Source: JABDMH01 sp050298535 (GTDB lineage Bacteria; Bacteroidota; Bacteroidia; Chitinophagales; Saprospiraceae). Taken from it: a DNA stretch of 64,000 nucleotides. The notes under the pieces are model-generated. The model saw only the letters and a list, made by a program, of their open reading frames with translations. It was not told where the DNA came from and made no database searches. A program made the position numbers and the translations under genes. Of the stretch, positions 28,266 to 34,774 are shown one piece after another. Each line of letters opens with the position of its first letter. Position 1 is the stretch's first letter. The stretch spans positions 1 to 64,000 of the forward strand of contig JBNKUI010000002.1 in assembly GCA_050298535.1 (NCBI GenBank), written 5' to 3'.

Positions 28266-28979
28266 CTACAAAGTATCAAATAAATCATCCAAATACTTCT
28301 TGTAGGTTCGGCTAACAGGAACTTTATGTCCCTCTACATAGACCTGTACATCGGTAATCTTGTCGATCTTGTACATGTTGACGATGTGTGATCGATGCAC
28401 TCGGACGAGGAAGGGAGCATCTATTTTTTCTGCCACCTTGCTCATGGTTTGTGAGAGCACATACTTTTGCCGAGAGGTAATGACATTGGTATATGATCCA
28501 TTCGCTTCGATAATTTGAATGTCATCATACATTACTTTTTCCAGATGGTTCTGATGACGGATGAAAATGCGATCCGACAGGTATTTGCTGGTATCGGTAT
28601 TTTCCTTCACAGGTTTGACATCCAGTGCCAGTGCCAGTGTATGCAGCACATCTGAAATACGAAATGGCTTGGAGAGAAAAGCATGGGGAAACGTCAATTT
28701 TGCTCGCTTGAAAGTTGCCTGATCCGTATTGGCCGTCAGAAATACAATGGGAATATCATGAGACTTATTGATCTCATGTGCCGCTTCCACACCATCCATA
28801 TCACCGTAGAGTTGAATGTCCATAAGGATGACATCTGGGATATCAATGTCCAGAAAACGGAGGATCTCTTCTCCCGATTCGGATACATTGATCACATCCA
28901 TTCCAGCTTTCTTTAGTTGCAGACTTAAGTCTGCAGCCACCAGAGTTTCGTCTTCCACTATAGCAACCTTTATCTTCAT
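28266..28979 (-). CDS. LytTR-family response regulator
   Basis: A 237-residue response regulator: an N-terminal receiver with acidic pair E9-D10 (VAIVEDETLVAAD), phospho-acceptor Asp54 (DVILMDIQLYGD), and the conserved Lys in FLSKPFRISD, then a C-terminal LytTR DNA-binding domain (FIRHQNHLEKVMYDDI, IEANGSYTNV, FLVRVHRSHIVN). LytTR regulators bind pairs of short direct repeats and usually work with a membrane histidine kinase, which is not encoded here. It is divergent from a receiver-only gene, with 277 bp between the two starts. Confidence 0.95.
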   Translation of the reverse strand: MKIKVAIVEDETLVAADLSLQLKKAGMDVINVSESGEEILRFLDIDIPDVILMDIQLYGDMDGVEAAHEINKSHDIPIVFLTANTDQATFKRAKLTFPHAFLSKPFRISDVLHTLALALDVKPVKENTDTSKYLSDRIFIRHQNHLEKVMYDDIQIIEANGSYTNVITSRQKYVLSQTMSKVAEKIDAPFLVRVHRSHIVNMYKIDKITDVQVYVEGHKVPVSRTYKKYLDDLFDTL

Positions 28980-29256
28980 ACGATATTTATTCGATTACTT
29001 TTGGGGGAATTCTTTCGGTACATCACAAGATTTGACGTGCTTCTGAAAAAACTCCGATTGTGAATAGTCCTTCCCCGCTCGGTGGAAAAGACCTTAATCG
29101 TACAGGTTTTTCAACAAGGGTCTTGCGTCAAGAATGGGCAATATATAAAAAGCCGATCAATACAAATACAAAGTAATCCAGTCAGTCTGCAAAGAATATA
29201 TGTGTTTTCAACAAGTGTGGCTCGCTTTGGTTGTAGGTATAAGATAGTTTTACCAG

Positions 29257-29643
29257 ATGAGTTCTGATACCCTTGTCGCAGTCATCGAGGATGACCCCAT
29301 CATTGCGCATCATCTTGCCAAGATCCTACGAAGCATGAATTTCAGTAATATTCAATATTTCGATGCATGGCTAGATGTTGAGGACTGGCTAAGTGATGTC
29401 AAAGAGAACATACCGGTGCGACTGATTATCTCAAATTTGAAGTTGATGGATGGATGGATCGATGACTACTCCATCACACTGTTTGAAAGTATCGCGGATC
29501 GAGTCATCATCTTTTCAGGGCTGAATGAAAAATTTGCCCAGAGGACTATTGCACAACTATCCCCGGGAGCTGTGCTCTTTAAACCCTTTAGTTCAAAGCA
29601 ACTAAGGGATGTCATACGTGAAATGAAACTTAAAGCAGAGTAG
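29257..29643 (+). CDS. Receiver-only protein lacking the phospho-acceptor Asp
   Basis: A 128-residue stand-alone receiver domain (VAVIEDDPIIAHHLAKIL at the N terminus, AVLFKPFSSKQLRDVI near the C terminus with the conserved Lys). The acidic residues at 11-13 remain, but the position of the phosphorylated Asp is Asn60 (RLIISNLKLMDGW). It is therefore probably a pseudo-receiver that signals by protein contact, if at all. It is divergent from the LytTR regulator and may modulate it. Length and ends are normal for a single-domain receiver. Confidence 0.85.
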   Translation: MSSDTLVAVIEDDPIIAHHLAKILRSMNFSNIQYFDAWLDVEDWLSDVKENIPVRLIISNLKLMDGWIDDYSITLFESIADRVIIFSGLNEKFAQRTIAQLSPGAVLFKPFSSKQLRDVIREMKLKAE

Positions 29644-29709
29644 ATATGTACTTCTGTCAACTATCATCGGCTCCATATTCTAAAATATGTACCTAACCCA
29701 TATAGCAAT

Positions 29710-29738
29710 AAAAAAAGGCCTCTCTCAAGAGAAGCCTT
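29710..29738 (-). terminator. Orphan intrinsic terminator (duplicate of 33064-33088)
   Basis: AAGGCCTCTC pairs with GAGAAGCCTT (one mismatch, 4-base loop) next to an A7 run, so it works on the minus strand. The same hairpin follows the basic secreted protein gene at 33111. Here it follows only a 24-codon remnant of a similar gene. Confidence 0.75.
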
Positions 29739-29762
29739 CCTAGTTTGGGGTATCAGCCCATT

Positions 29763-29835
29763 TTACTGATTTCTCGGTGGAGATTTTCGGGTACTACTTT
29801 TGACTGTCTTCTTTGTGGGTGCTGGACTTCTTTTT
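29763..29835 (-). pseudogene. 3' remnant of a paralogue of the basic secreted protein
   Basis: The minus strand still reads KRSPAPTKKTVKSSTRKSPP followed by RNQ and a stop, closely matching the C terminus of the 446-residue protein at 33111-34451 (KRSTAPAKKSNTTTTRKSPR, then RNQ and stop). The downstream hairpin and flanking TATAGCAAT are also shared, so the duplicated block spans about 29701-29835 against 33052-33185. No upstream coding part is present. Confidence 0.8.
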
Positions 29836-29892
29836 CATATTGAGCTCATACCCCATGTCTGGCAAAGCGAAATGGGCTCAATTATGATTGCT
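29836..29892 (+). pseudogene. Fossil fragment of an enolase-superfamily gene
   Basis: The plus strand encodes HIELIPHVWQSEMGSIMIA, matching HVKLIPHVWQSEMGLIMSA around the catalytic His358 of the enzyme at 18340-19638 at 14 of 19 residues. Many differences are at third codon positions, so the source was a diverged working paralogue rather than a recent copy. The fragment has no start, joins directly to the preceding remnant of a different gene on the other strand, and loses similarity after about 29892. Confidence 0.78.
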
Positions 29893-29918
29893 AGCAGTAT
29901 GCCAGTACCAACTTCCAC

Positions 29919-30566
29919 TTAGTACCAAACTCCCAGTTCTTCCTCAAGACCGGGTTCAGCCATGAAGCCAGATCCTCCACTATACGAGACAGTAGATCCA
30001 CCTGAATCGACATGGGTGTGTAGCACTCCACCGGAAGAGGTCTCCACATTGACTTGATCACCTGTAAGATATCCAATGCCCACAGCTATGCCTGCTGCCA
30101 CGTCACGCACTTTATCAGCAAGCCAATTGAAAAAGCCCTGACTGCTGGGCACATTGTCCTGTCTGGAATCATTAAACTTCGGAACACCAATCTTAATTCC
30201 TTGGACAGTGGTTGATATTATAGCTCTTCTTGGATCTATAGATACACTAGCCTTATTATCGGAGGCAAGTTTGAAAGAGATGGAGGTATCTTTTGCTTGC
30301 GAGGACTTTGATGGTCTAGGGATAATGAAATGTCCAATTTTTCTGCTGTTGGGTATTCTGAAGGTGCCAATTGCATACTCTCCATTAACAATTGTGAATT
30401 TGATGCCGATGGTCTTACCCCTGTAACTGACTGGAACTGAAATGCTGGAGCCGAGAACGGCTTTTAAAGACAACAATAAATTAGTGGGTAAGCATGCTGC
30501 TCCAAAGAAGATCGAACTTGTTCTAAAGAACCTCCTTCTGCTTGGATTAATATCTTTAATGTTCAT
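29919..30566 (-). CDS. PGxEE-WY family exported protein, copy 1
   Basis: A 215-residue protein, first of four paralogues in this cluster. It begins with a Tat-like leader (PSRRRFFRTSSIFFGAACLP), then a beta-rich domain (SSISVPVSYRGKTIGIKF, VNGEYAIGTFRIPNSRK) and a helix-like segment SQGFFNWLADKVRDVAAGIA running into the Gly-rich GIGYLTG. A Gly/Ser-rich linker follows, then the closing motif GFMAEPGLEEELGVWY, with Tyr as the last residue. I know no family of this kind. It lies 74 bp after copy 2 on the same strand and is likely cotranscribed with it. Exported by prediction; function unknown. Confidence 0.8.
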   Translation of the reverse strand: MNIKDINPSRRRFFRTSSIFFGAACLPTNLLLSLKAVLGSSISVPVSYRGKTIGIKFTIVNGEYAIGTFRIPNSRKIGHFIIPRPSKSSQAKDTSISFKLASDNKASVSIDPRRAIISTTVQGIKIGVPKFNDSRQDNVPSSQGFFNWLADKVRDVAAGIAVGIGYLTGDQVNVETSSGGVLHTHVDSGGSTVSYSGGSGFMAEPGLEEELGVWY

Positions 30567-30640
30567 TTTTAGCTTTTTTTATACTTATAGGAATAAAATT
30601 ACTTTGGCAGTAATTATTGTCATTTTGGAAGTTGACAGCC

Positions 30641-31279
30641 TTAGTACCATACCCCAGGACTCTCTTCCAGTCCAGGCTCTGCTTTAAATCCAGATCCATT
30701 TTGGCTGTATTTTATGCCGGGTCCGACTTCTATCGTGGATCCATCCGATAGAAACCAGAGTCCCGTTCCGTCATATATAAAGGTGAGGCCGGCCGAAACT
30801 GCACGACCTATGTCGGCTACCTTATCTTTCAACCAATTGAAAAAACCCTCACTGCTGGGGATGTCGTCATTGGTAGAGTTATTGAATTTTACTCGTCCAA
30901 TGGTAGCGCCTTTTAGCGTAGTGGTGAAACTGGCACTTTTACTGTGTGCTGTGACAGTTCCAGCAATATCTCTCCCTAATTTGATTTTCACATCCTTGTA
31001 TGATGTAGATTTACCCAATTTGGATGGGCCGTCGATGTAGAAATGAACTAATTTTCTACTTTTTGGTATTCGAATCGTACCTATAAGATATTCTCCATTG
31101 ACTATCGTGACTTTAACACCCAGACTCTTACCATTATAGGAGATGGGAATCGAAATGCTTGAACCTAAAATTGCTTTTTTTTCTAAGAAATGAAAGGGGA
31201 TAAGCACTGATCCAAGTAGAATAGATCCCGATCGGAAGAATTTTCTTCTTCCTTGTTCCGTTTTTATGTTTTTCATCAT
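30641..31279 (-). CDS. PGxEE-WY family exported protein, copy 2
   Basis: A 212-residue paralogue of the adjacent copy 1, with the closest similarity in the first half (SSISIPISYNGKSLGVKV and VNGEYLIGTIRIPKSRK). The leader has the twin-arginine pattern GRRKFFRSGS. The central helix is SEGFFNWLKDKVADIGRAVS, followed by AGLTFIYDGTG rather than the YLTG of the other copies. The C terminus is GFKAEPGLEESPGVWY. It is the upstream gene of the minus-strand pair, and its start is 280 bp from the start of copy 3, so the two pairs are divergent around a shared promoter region. Confidence 0.8.
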   Translation of the reverse strand: MMKNIKTEQGRRKFFRSGSILLGSVLIPFHFLEKKAILGSSISIPISYNGKSLGVKVTIVNGEYLIGTIRIPKSRKLVHFYIDGPSKLGKSTSYKDVKIKLGRDIAGTVTAHSKSASFTTTLKGATIGRVKFNNSTNDDIPSSEGFFNWLKDKVADIGRAVSAGLTFIYDGTGLWFLSDGSTIEVGPGIKYSQNGSGFKAEPGLEESPGVWY

Positions 31280-31559
31280 TATTGGTATTTAATTGGTCCG
31301 TAAATATCTTTTTGAATCTGGATATTTTTATCCCCCTATGAGGCGATTTTTGTTCAGACTTAGGGATTAATAATGCACCAATGGATTTCCGTATCCTGAC
31401 GTTTACCCTCCCTGGAAATTAGTTGCGAATGTTCCTATAAACTGTGTTATTATATATTTCCCCTTTTGAGGGGGTGGATAGTCTGATGAGTATTTTGAAC
31501 TTAGTGCCATGATAAGGAACTGATGTGAATTTGTTTTGTGATTAAAAATTATTTAGAAT

Positions 31560-32183
31560 ATGCAAGAAAAATCAGGTTTATTAGGCAGGCGTGAATTCAT
31601 GAATACAGGGATCCGGGCTTCAATGATCTGCCTGCTTCCCTTAGTAAGAAATGATTTTCATAACGGGGAAACTTGGGCTCGATTAAAAATGACCATGGGC
31701 AAACGAAGCCTGGGCCTAAAAATTAGCAGTGATTCTGAGGGGAATATTTATGTCTCAATTAGAGAACTAAATAAGAGAAAATTAGTAGTAATACCACTCG
31801 GTAAACCACGGGGGCGAGCGAGTACTAGAGCCATAAAAGAGCAATTTAAGCTTCGTGATGGTGCAGAAATCACAGTCAATATGAGTCAGTTTGGAGTTAT
31901 CTCTTCTAACTTGAAGGAGGTGATGTTTGGAAAAGTAGAGACGGAGACTCCAGCACCTTCCGGTGAGGGCCTGTTTGCATGGTTGAAGGATCGGGCCAAT
32001 GATGCTGTGGCGGCTATTGGTGCTGGTTTAACTTATCTCACTGGACAATGGGGGCTATTTAGACTGTCTGGTGGAGGCGAAATCTATGTAGAAGGTGGCA
32101 ATGGAACAATTACATATCAGGCAGGAGCTGGTGGCTTTAAGTTGGAACCAGGAATGGAAGAAAAGCCCAATGTATGGTATTAG
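31560..32183 (+). CDS. PGxEE-WY family exported protein, copy 3
   Basis: A 207-residue paralogue on the plus strand. Leader LGRREFMNTGIRASMICLLP is twin-arginine-like. The beta domain is diverged (SLGLKISSDSEGNIYVSIRE), but the signature parts persist: GEGLFAWLKDRANDAVAAIG, then AGLTYLTG, a Gly-rich beta stretch, and the terminal GFKLEPGMEEKPNVWY. Copies 3 and 4 are more like each other than like copies 1 and 2. Copy 4 starts 22 bp after its stop, which indicates one transcript. It may be a surface or secreted protein; function unknown. Confidence 0.8.
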   Translation: MQEKSGLLGRREFMNTGIRASMICLLPLVRNDFHNGETWARLKMTMGKRSLGLKISSDSEGNIYVSIRELNKRKLVVIPLGKPRGRASTRAIKEQFKLRDGAEITVNMSQFGVISSNLKEVMFGKVETETPAPSGEGLFAWLKDRANDAVAAIGAGLTYLTGQWGLFRLSGGGEIYVEGGNGTITYQAGAGGFKLEPGMEEKPNVWY

Positions 32184-32205
32184 CGAGCAAAAAAAACTAA
32201 CAGAA

Positions 32206-32808
32206 ATGAAAAAAATGTCAAGGAATAGAAGGGGCTTTCTTAGCTTGTGCGCTAAGGCTCTAGTTGTTCCATTAGTTTCAAGAAATGTGTTCGCATTCAA
32301 GAATTTGAGATCTACTTCTTGGAAACTGCAAGTGAAGGATAAACAATTAGGTCTCAAAGTCACACAAGTATCTACCGGTTTGATTGTTATTTCATTCCGG
32401 GATTTAAAAGGAAAAAAGTTGGCATTGATACCATTGGGAATGCCTGGAGGAAGGTCCGCTCGAGGATCTGTATCGTGGAATTTTAAACCCGAAAATAGAA
32501 CCGGATTTTCAATTGAGATTAGTGGAGATGGTGTGATCTCTTCTGACCTACGATCGATAATCTTTGGTGAGCCTGATCATTCACCAGGAAGCACTTCTCA
32601 GGGTTTCTTTGGATGGGTTAAGGATGTGGTTCATGATGTAGGAGTTTCTATCGCTGCGGGCGCTGCTTATTTGACTGGGGGATTTGGAGAATTTTCGTTA
32701 AAGACTGGCGGTCATATCAGTGTAGGTGATGGAGGCATTGGATATAGTGGAGGTGGTGGCTTTAAATTGGACCCTGGAATGGAAGAGGATCCTAATATTT
32801 GGTATTGA
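32206..32808 (+). CDS. PGxEE-WY family exported protein, copy 4
   Basis: A 200-residue paralogue. I start it at the ATG at 32206, not at an in-frame ATG at 32095, because the extra residues would overlap copy 3 and hide the leader; from 32206 the leader NRRGFLSLCAKALVVPLVS is Tat-like and correctly placed. The beta domain (QLGLKVTQVSTGLIVISFRD) is closest to copy 3. The helix segment is SQGFFGWVKDVVHDVGVSIA, followed by AGAAYLTGGFGEFSL. The C terminus is GFKLDPGMEEDPNIWY. It ends the plus-strand pair; an AT-rich hairpin lies 130 bp downstream. Confidence 0.8.
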   Translation: MKKMSRNRRGFLSLCAKALVVPLVSRNVFAFKNLRSTSWKLQVKDKQLGLKVTQVSTGLIVISFRDLKGKKLALIPLGMPGGRSARGSVSWNFKPENRTGFSIEISGDGVISSDLRSIIFGEPDHSPGSTSQGFFGWVKDVVHDVGVSIAAGAAYLTGGFGEFSLKTGGHISVGDGGIGYSGGGGFKLDPGMEEDPNIWY

Positions 32809-33110
32809 TTCAGAGATTTCTAATCCCATCATTAGTAGGTACTGGCTCCAGATAATTTTAGAGTTTTCTTGCTGGCTAAAATTTCACATGTTCTTTCAAT
32901 GTCCAGGGTATTAATACTTAAAGATGTTTAAAACTTAAAGTGTAATATACATTTTTACACCTTAGGTTTCTATTTAACAATAGCCTCTTAAAATTTTAGG
33001 TAATGCTGCTACTTCTATTAGGCCAAGAATGTTGAATCCAGTATGAATTATTATAGCAATGAGAAAAGGCCTCTCTCAGAGAAGCCTTCTTATTTGCAGT
33101 ATCATCACAT
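32809..33110. other. Gene-free interval between copy 4 and the basic protein
   Basis: About 300 bp. It holds an AT-rich inverted repeat at 32938-32963 (AAGTGTAA and TTACACCTT), possibly a weak terminator for copy 4, and the stronger hairpin at 33064-33088 listed separately. Nothing else is recognisable. Confidence 0.5.
33064..33088 (-). terminator. Intrinsic terminator of the basic secreted protein gene
   Basis: AAGGCCTCTC (33066-33075) pairs with GAGAAGCCTT (33079-33088) across a 3-base loop, 22 bp beyond the stop codon, followed on the minus strand by a short T run. Nearly identical to the orphan hairpin at 29710-29738. Confidence 0.75.
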
Positions 33111-34451
33111 TTACTGATTTCTTCGCGGAGATTTTCGAGTAGTAGTTGTATTTGACTTCTTTGCAGGTGCCGTACTTCTTTTGACAGCAGATGAACTGCG
33201 TGTCGCTGTGGATCGCTTAACGGTCGTATGAGTCTTGCTAACTGAAGACCGTGTCGTTCTTGGTGAAGATCGCTCGACAGATTTCCTGGGTGCACTACTT
33301 CGCACACTGCTTGAAGTTGACTTCCTAGGCGCACTACCTCGTACCGAGCTGGAGCTTGATTTTCTCGGAGCTGAATACGTCTGTTTTTTAGTTATAGTTT
33401 CCGACCTTCTAGGAATCACTTTCCGTGTTTCAGTGGTTCGCTTTTGCGCAGAGCTACCAGACTTCCTGGGAGAAGTGTATACTCGCCGGTCGCTACTTTC
33501 TTTCTTCTGTGTCGTGGCAGGTCTCCTGACCTCAGTCTTTTGTTGAGGTGCATTTCTGACTGCTCCGGTATTGTCGCGTCGGGTCGTCTGACGAGATACC
33601 CGAGTATCCGGCCTTCTTACCACGTTGTCTTTTCTGTCATATGCCTGCGTCCTACTGCCAAACTTCCTTGGAGTAGAATTCCCACGATGAATTTCCTTTT
33701 CCGTACGTTCCAGCCTCACTTTTCTGGTACGGTTGACTATATTCTGACTGTAGGACCGATGCGGATGATAAAATTTATGTACACGTGGTACTCGGATGAC
33801 GTTCACTACCCGACAAGTGTTGTAATAGACTCTCGTTCTGGGTCTATACACATTCCAGGCATAGGGACGCCATGGACTCCACCAGGTAGGGTAGTAGTTC
33901 CATCGGTATGGTGAGGCATACACTCGGTAATCCCGTCCAAATATATGCTGAACCAGTGGCCAGTAGTACACATTTACGTAGTCCTCATATCCGTATGAAC
34001 TATTCCTTCCATAGTTGTCACCGGAATAAGAAAGGGCTTCCACTGGCTCTACTATGATTTCTTCGCCATACATGTCACGATCGCCTATCACCTGAAGTAC
34101 TGCCTCCCTATGACCCGTCTTTTCGATCTCGAATACAGCAATATCCTGAAATTCACGCCGACCCAGGGGTACCTGCAAAATGATCGCATGGTAATTTCCT
34201 TTGCGTCGATGCTCTACTCGTACGTAATCGGTACGGCCATCAAAATCCAAATCCAGGTTATTGACCCAATTGTCCTTAGAGTTGATTCTTCTTTCGAATT
34301 GGTTCAGTGTTCTGGAGTCTTTAAATAGTTCGATAGCTCCTTCCAGACTAAAATAATCCCCTTCGTATCCTGTCCGTTCCGTCCCATATTGGGCGCTGGC
34401 TGTGCCTATGATCGCGAGGGATAACAGCCAACTGATAAATAACCTTGTCAT
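33111..34451 (-). CDS. Secreted protein with a long basic Ser/Arg/Lys/Thr tail
   Basis: A 446-residue protein with a signal peptide (LFISWLLSLAIIGTASAQ). Residues 20-140 form a folded domain with a calcium-loop-like LDLDFDGRTDYV and the strand AIILQVPLGRREFQDIAVFE. Residues 155-215 are extremely Tyr/Trp/Arg rich (YEDYVNVYYWPLVQHIFG, then repeated YP.W and RPYAW), a pattern known from Bacteroidota secreted proteins of unknown role. From about 255 on it is disordered and strongly basic, with tandem SSAPRKS-like repeats at about 355-410. The tail could bind polyanions such as DNA or sulfated glycans. A 24-codon copy of its end sits at 29763-29835. Confidence 0.8.
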   Translation of the reverse strand: MTRLFISWLLSLAIIGTASAQYGTERTGYEGDYFSLEGAIELFKDSRTLNQFERRINSKDNWVNNLDLDFDGRTDYVRVEHRRKGNYHAIILQVPLGRREFQDIAVFEIEKTGHREAVLQVIGDRDMYGEEIIVEPVEALSYSGDNYGRNSSYGYEDYVNVYYWPLVQHIFGRDYRVYASPYRWNYYPTWWSPWRPYAWNVYRPRTRVYYNTCRVVNVIRVPRVHKFYHPHRSYSQNIVNRTRKVRLERTEKEIHRGNSTPRKFGSRTQAYDRKDNVVRRPDTRVSRQTTRRDNTGAVRNAPQQKTEVRRPATTQKKESSDRRVYTSPRKSGSSAQKRTTETRKVIPRRSETITKKQTYSAPRKSSSSSVRGSAPRKSTSSSVRSSAPRKSVERSSPRTTRSSVSKTHTTVKRSTATRSSSAVKRSTAPAKKSNTTTTRKSPRRNQ

Positions 34452-34774
34452 ACTATTCCATTTTAAAACTTGATAATGAACCTGGTAACTTCTTACTACA
34501 GTCCTTTATACTCAAGACCTTTTAGGCATGCATTAGTTACAGAGCCTCACTACTTTAGGTATTGCTTAACTAGAAAGGTTAAGAAAGTGTGATAGATACT
34601 GTATCCAGGCAGTTTTTTTTGATTTTCAGTTTTGAATCGACCTGGAAATAGGGGTTACAGAGTATAGGTTACATCCAGAATAAATGATGTGAAAACGTAA
34701 TTAATCTTGTATTTTATCGATCACCATAAAGGTGATGACTCTACATTGGTTTACTGAAAAATCAAGATGTTTAT
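34452..34774. other. Divergent promoter interval
   Basis: About 320 bp between the starts of the basic secreted protein and the sulfatase. It contains a short inverted repeat CTTAAC/GTTAAG at 34565-34583 and a T8 run near 34613. Both promoters must lie here, but I cannot place a convincing -7/-33 pair. Confidence 0.45.

Noticed and set aside
32095..32205. Upstream start for PGxEE-WY copy 4
   Set aside because: It would overlap copy 3 by 89 bp and bury the Tat-like leader; the ATG at 32206 fits much better.
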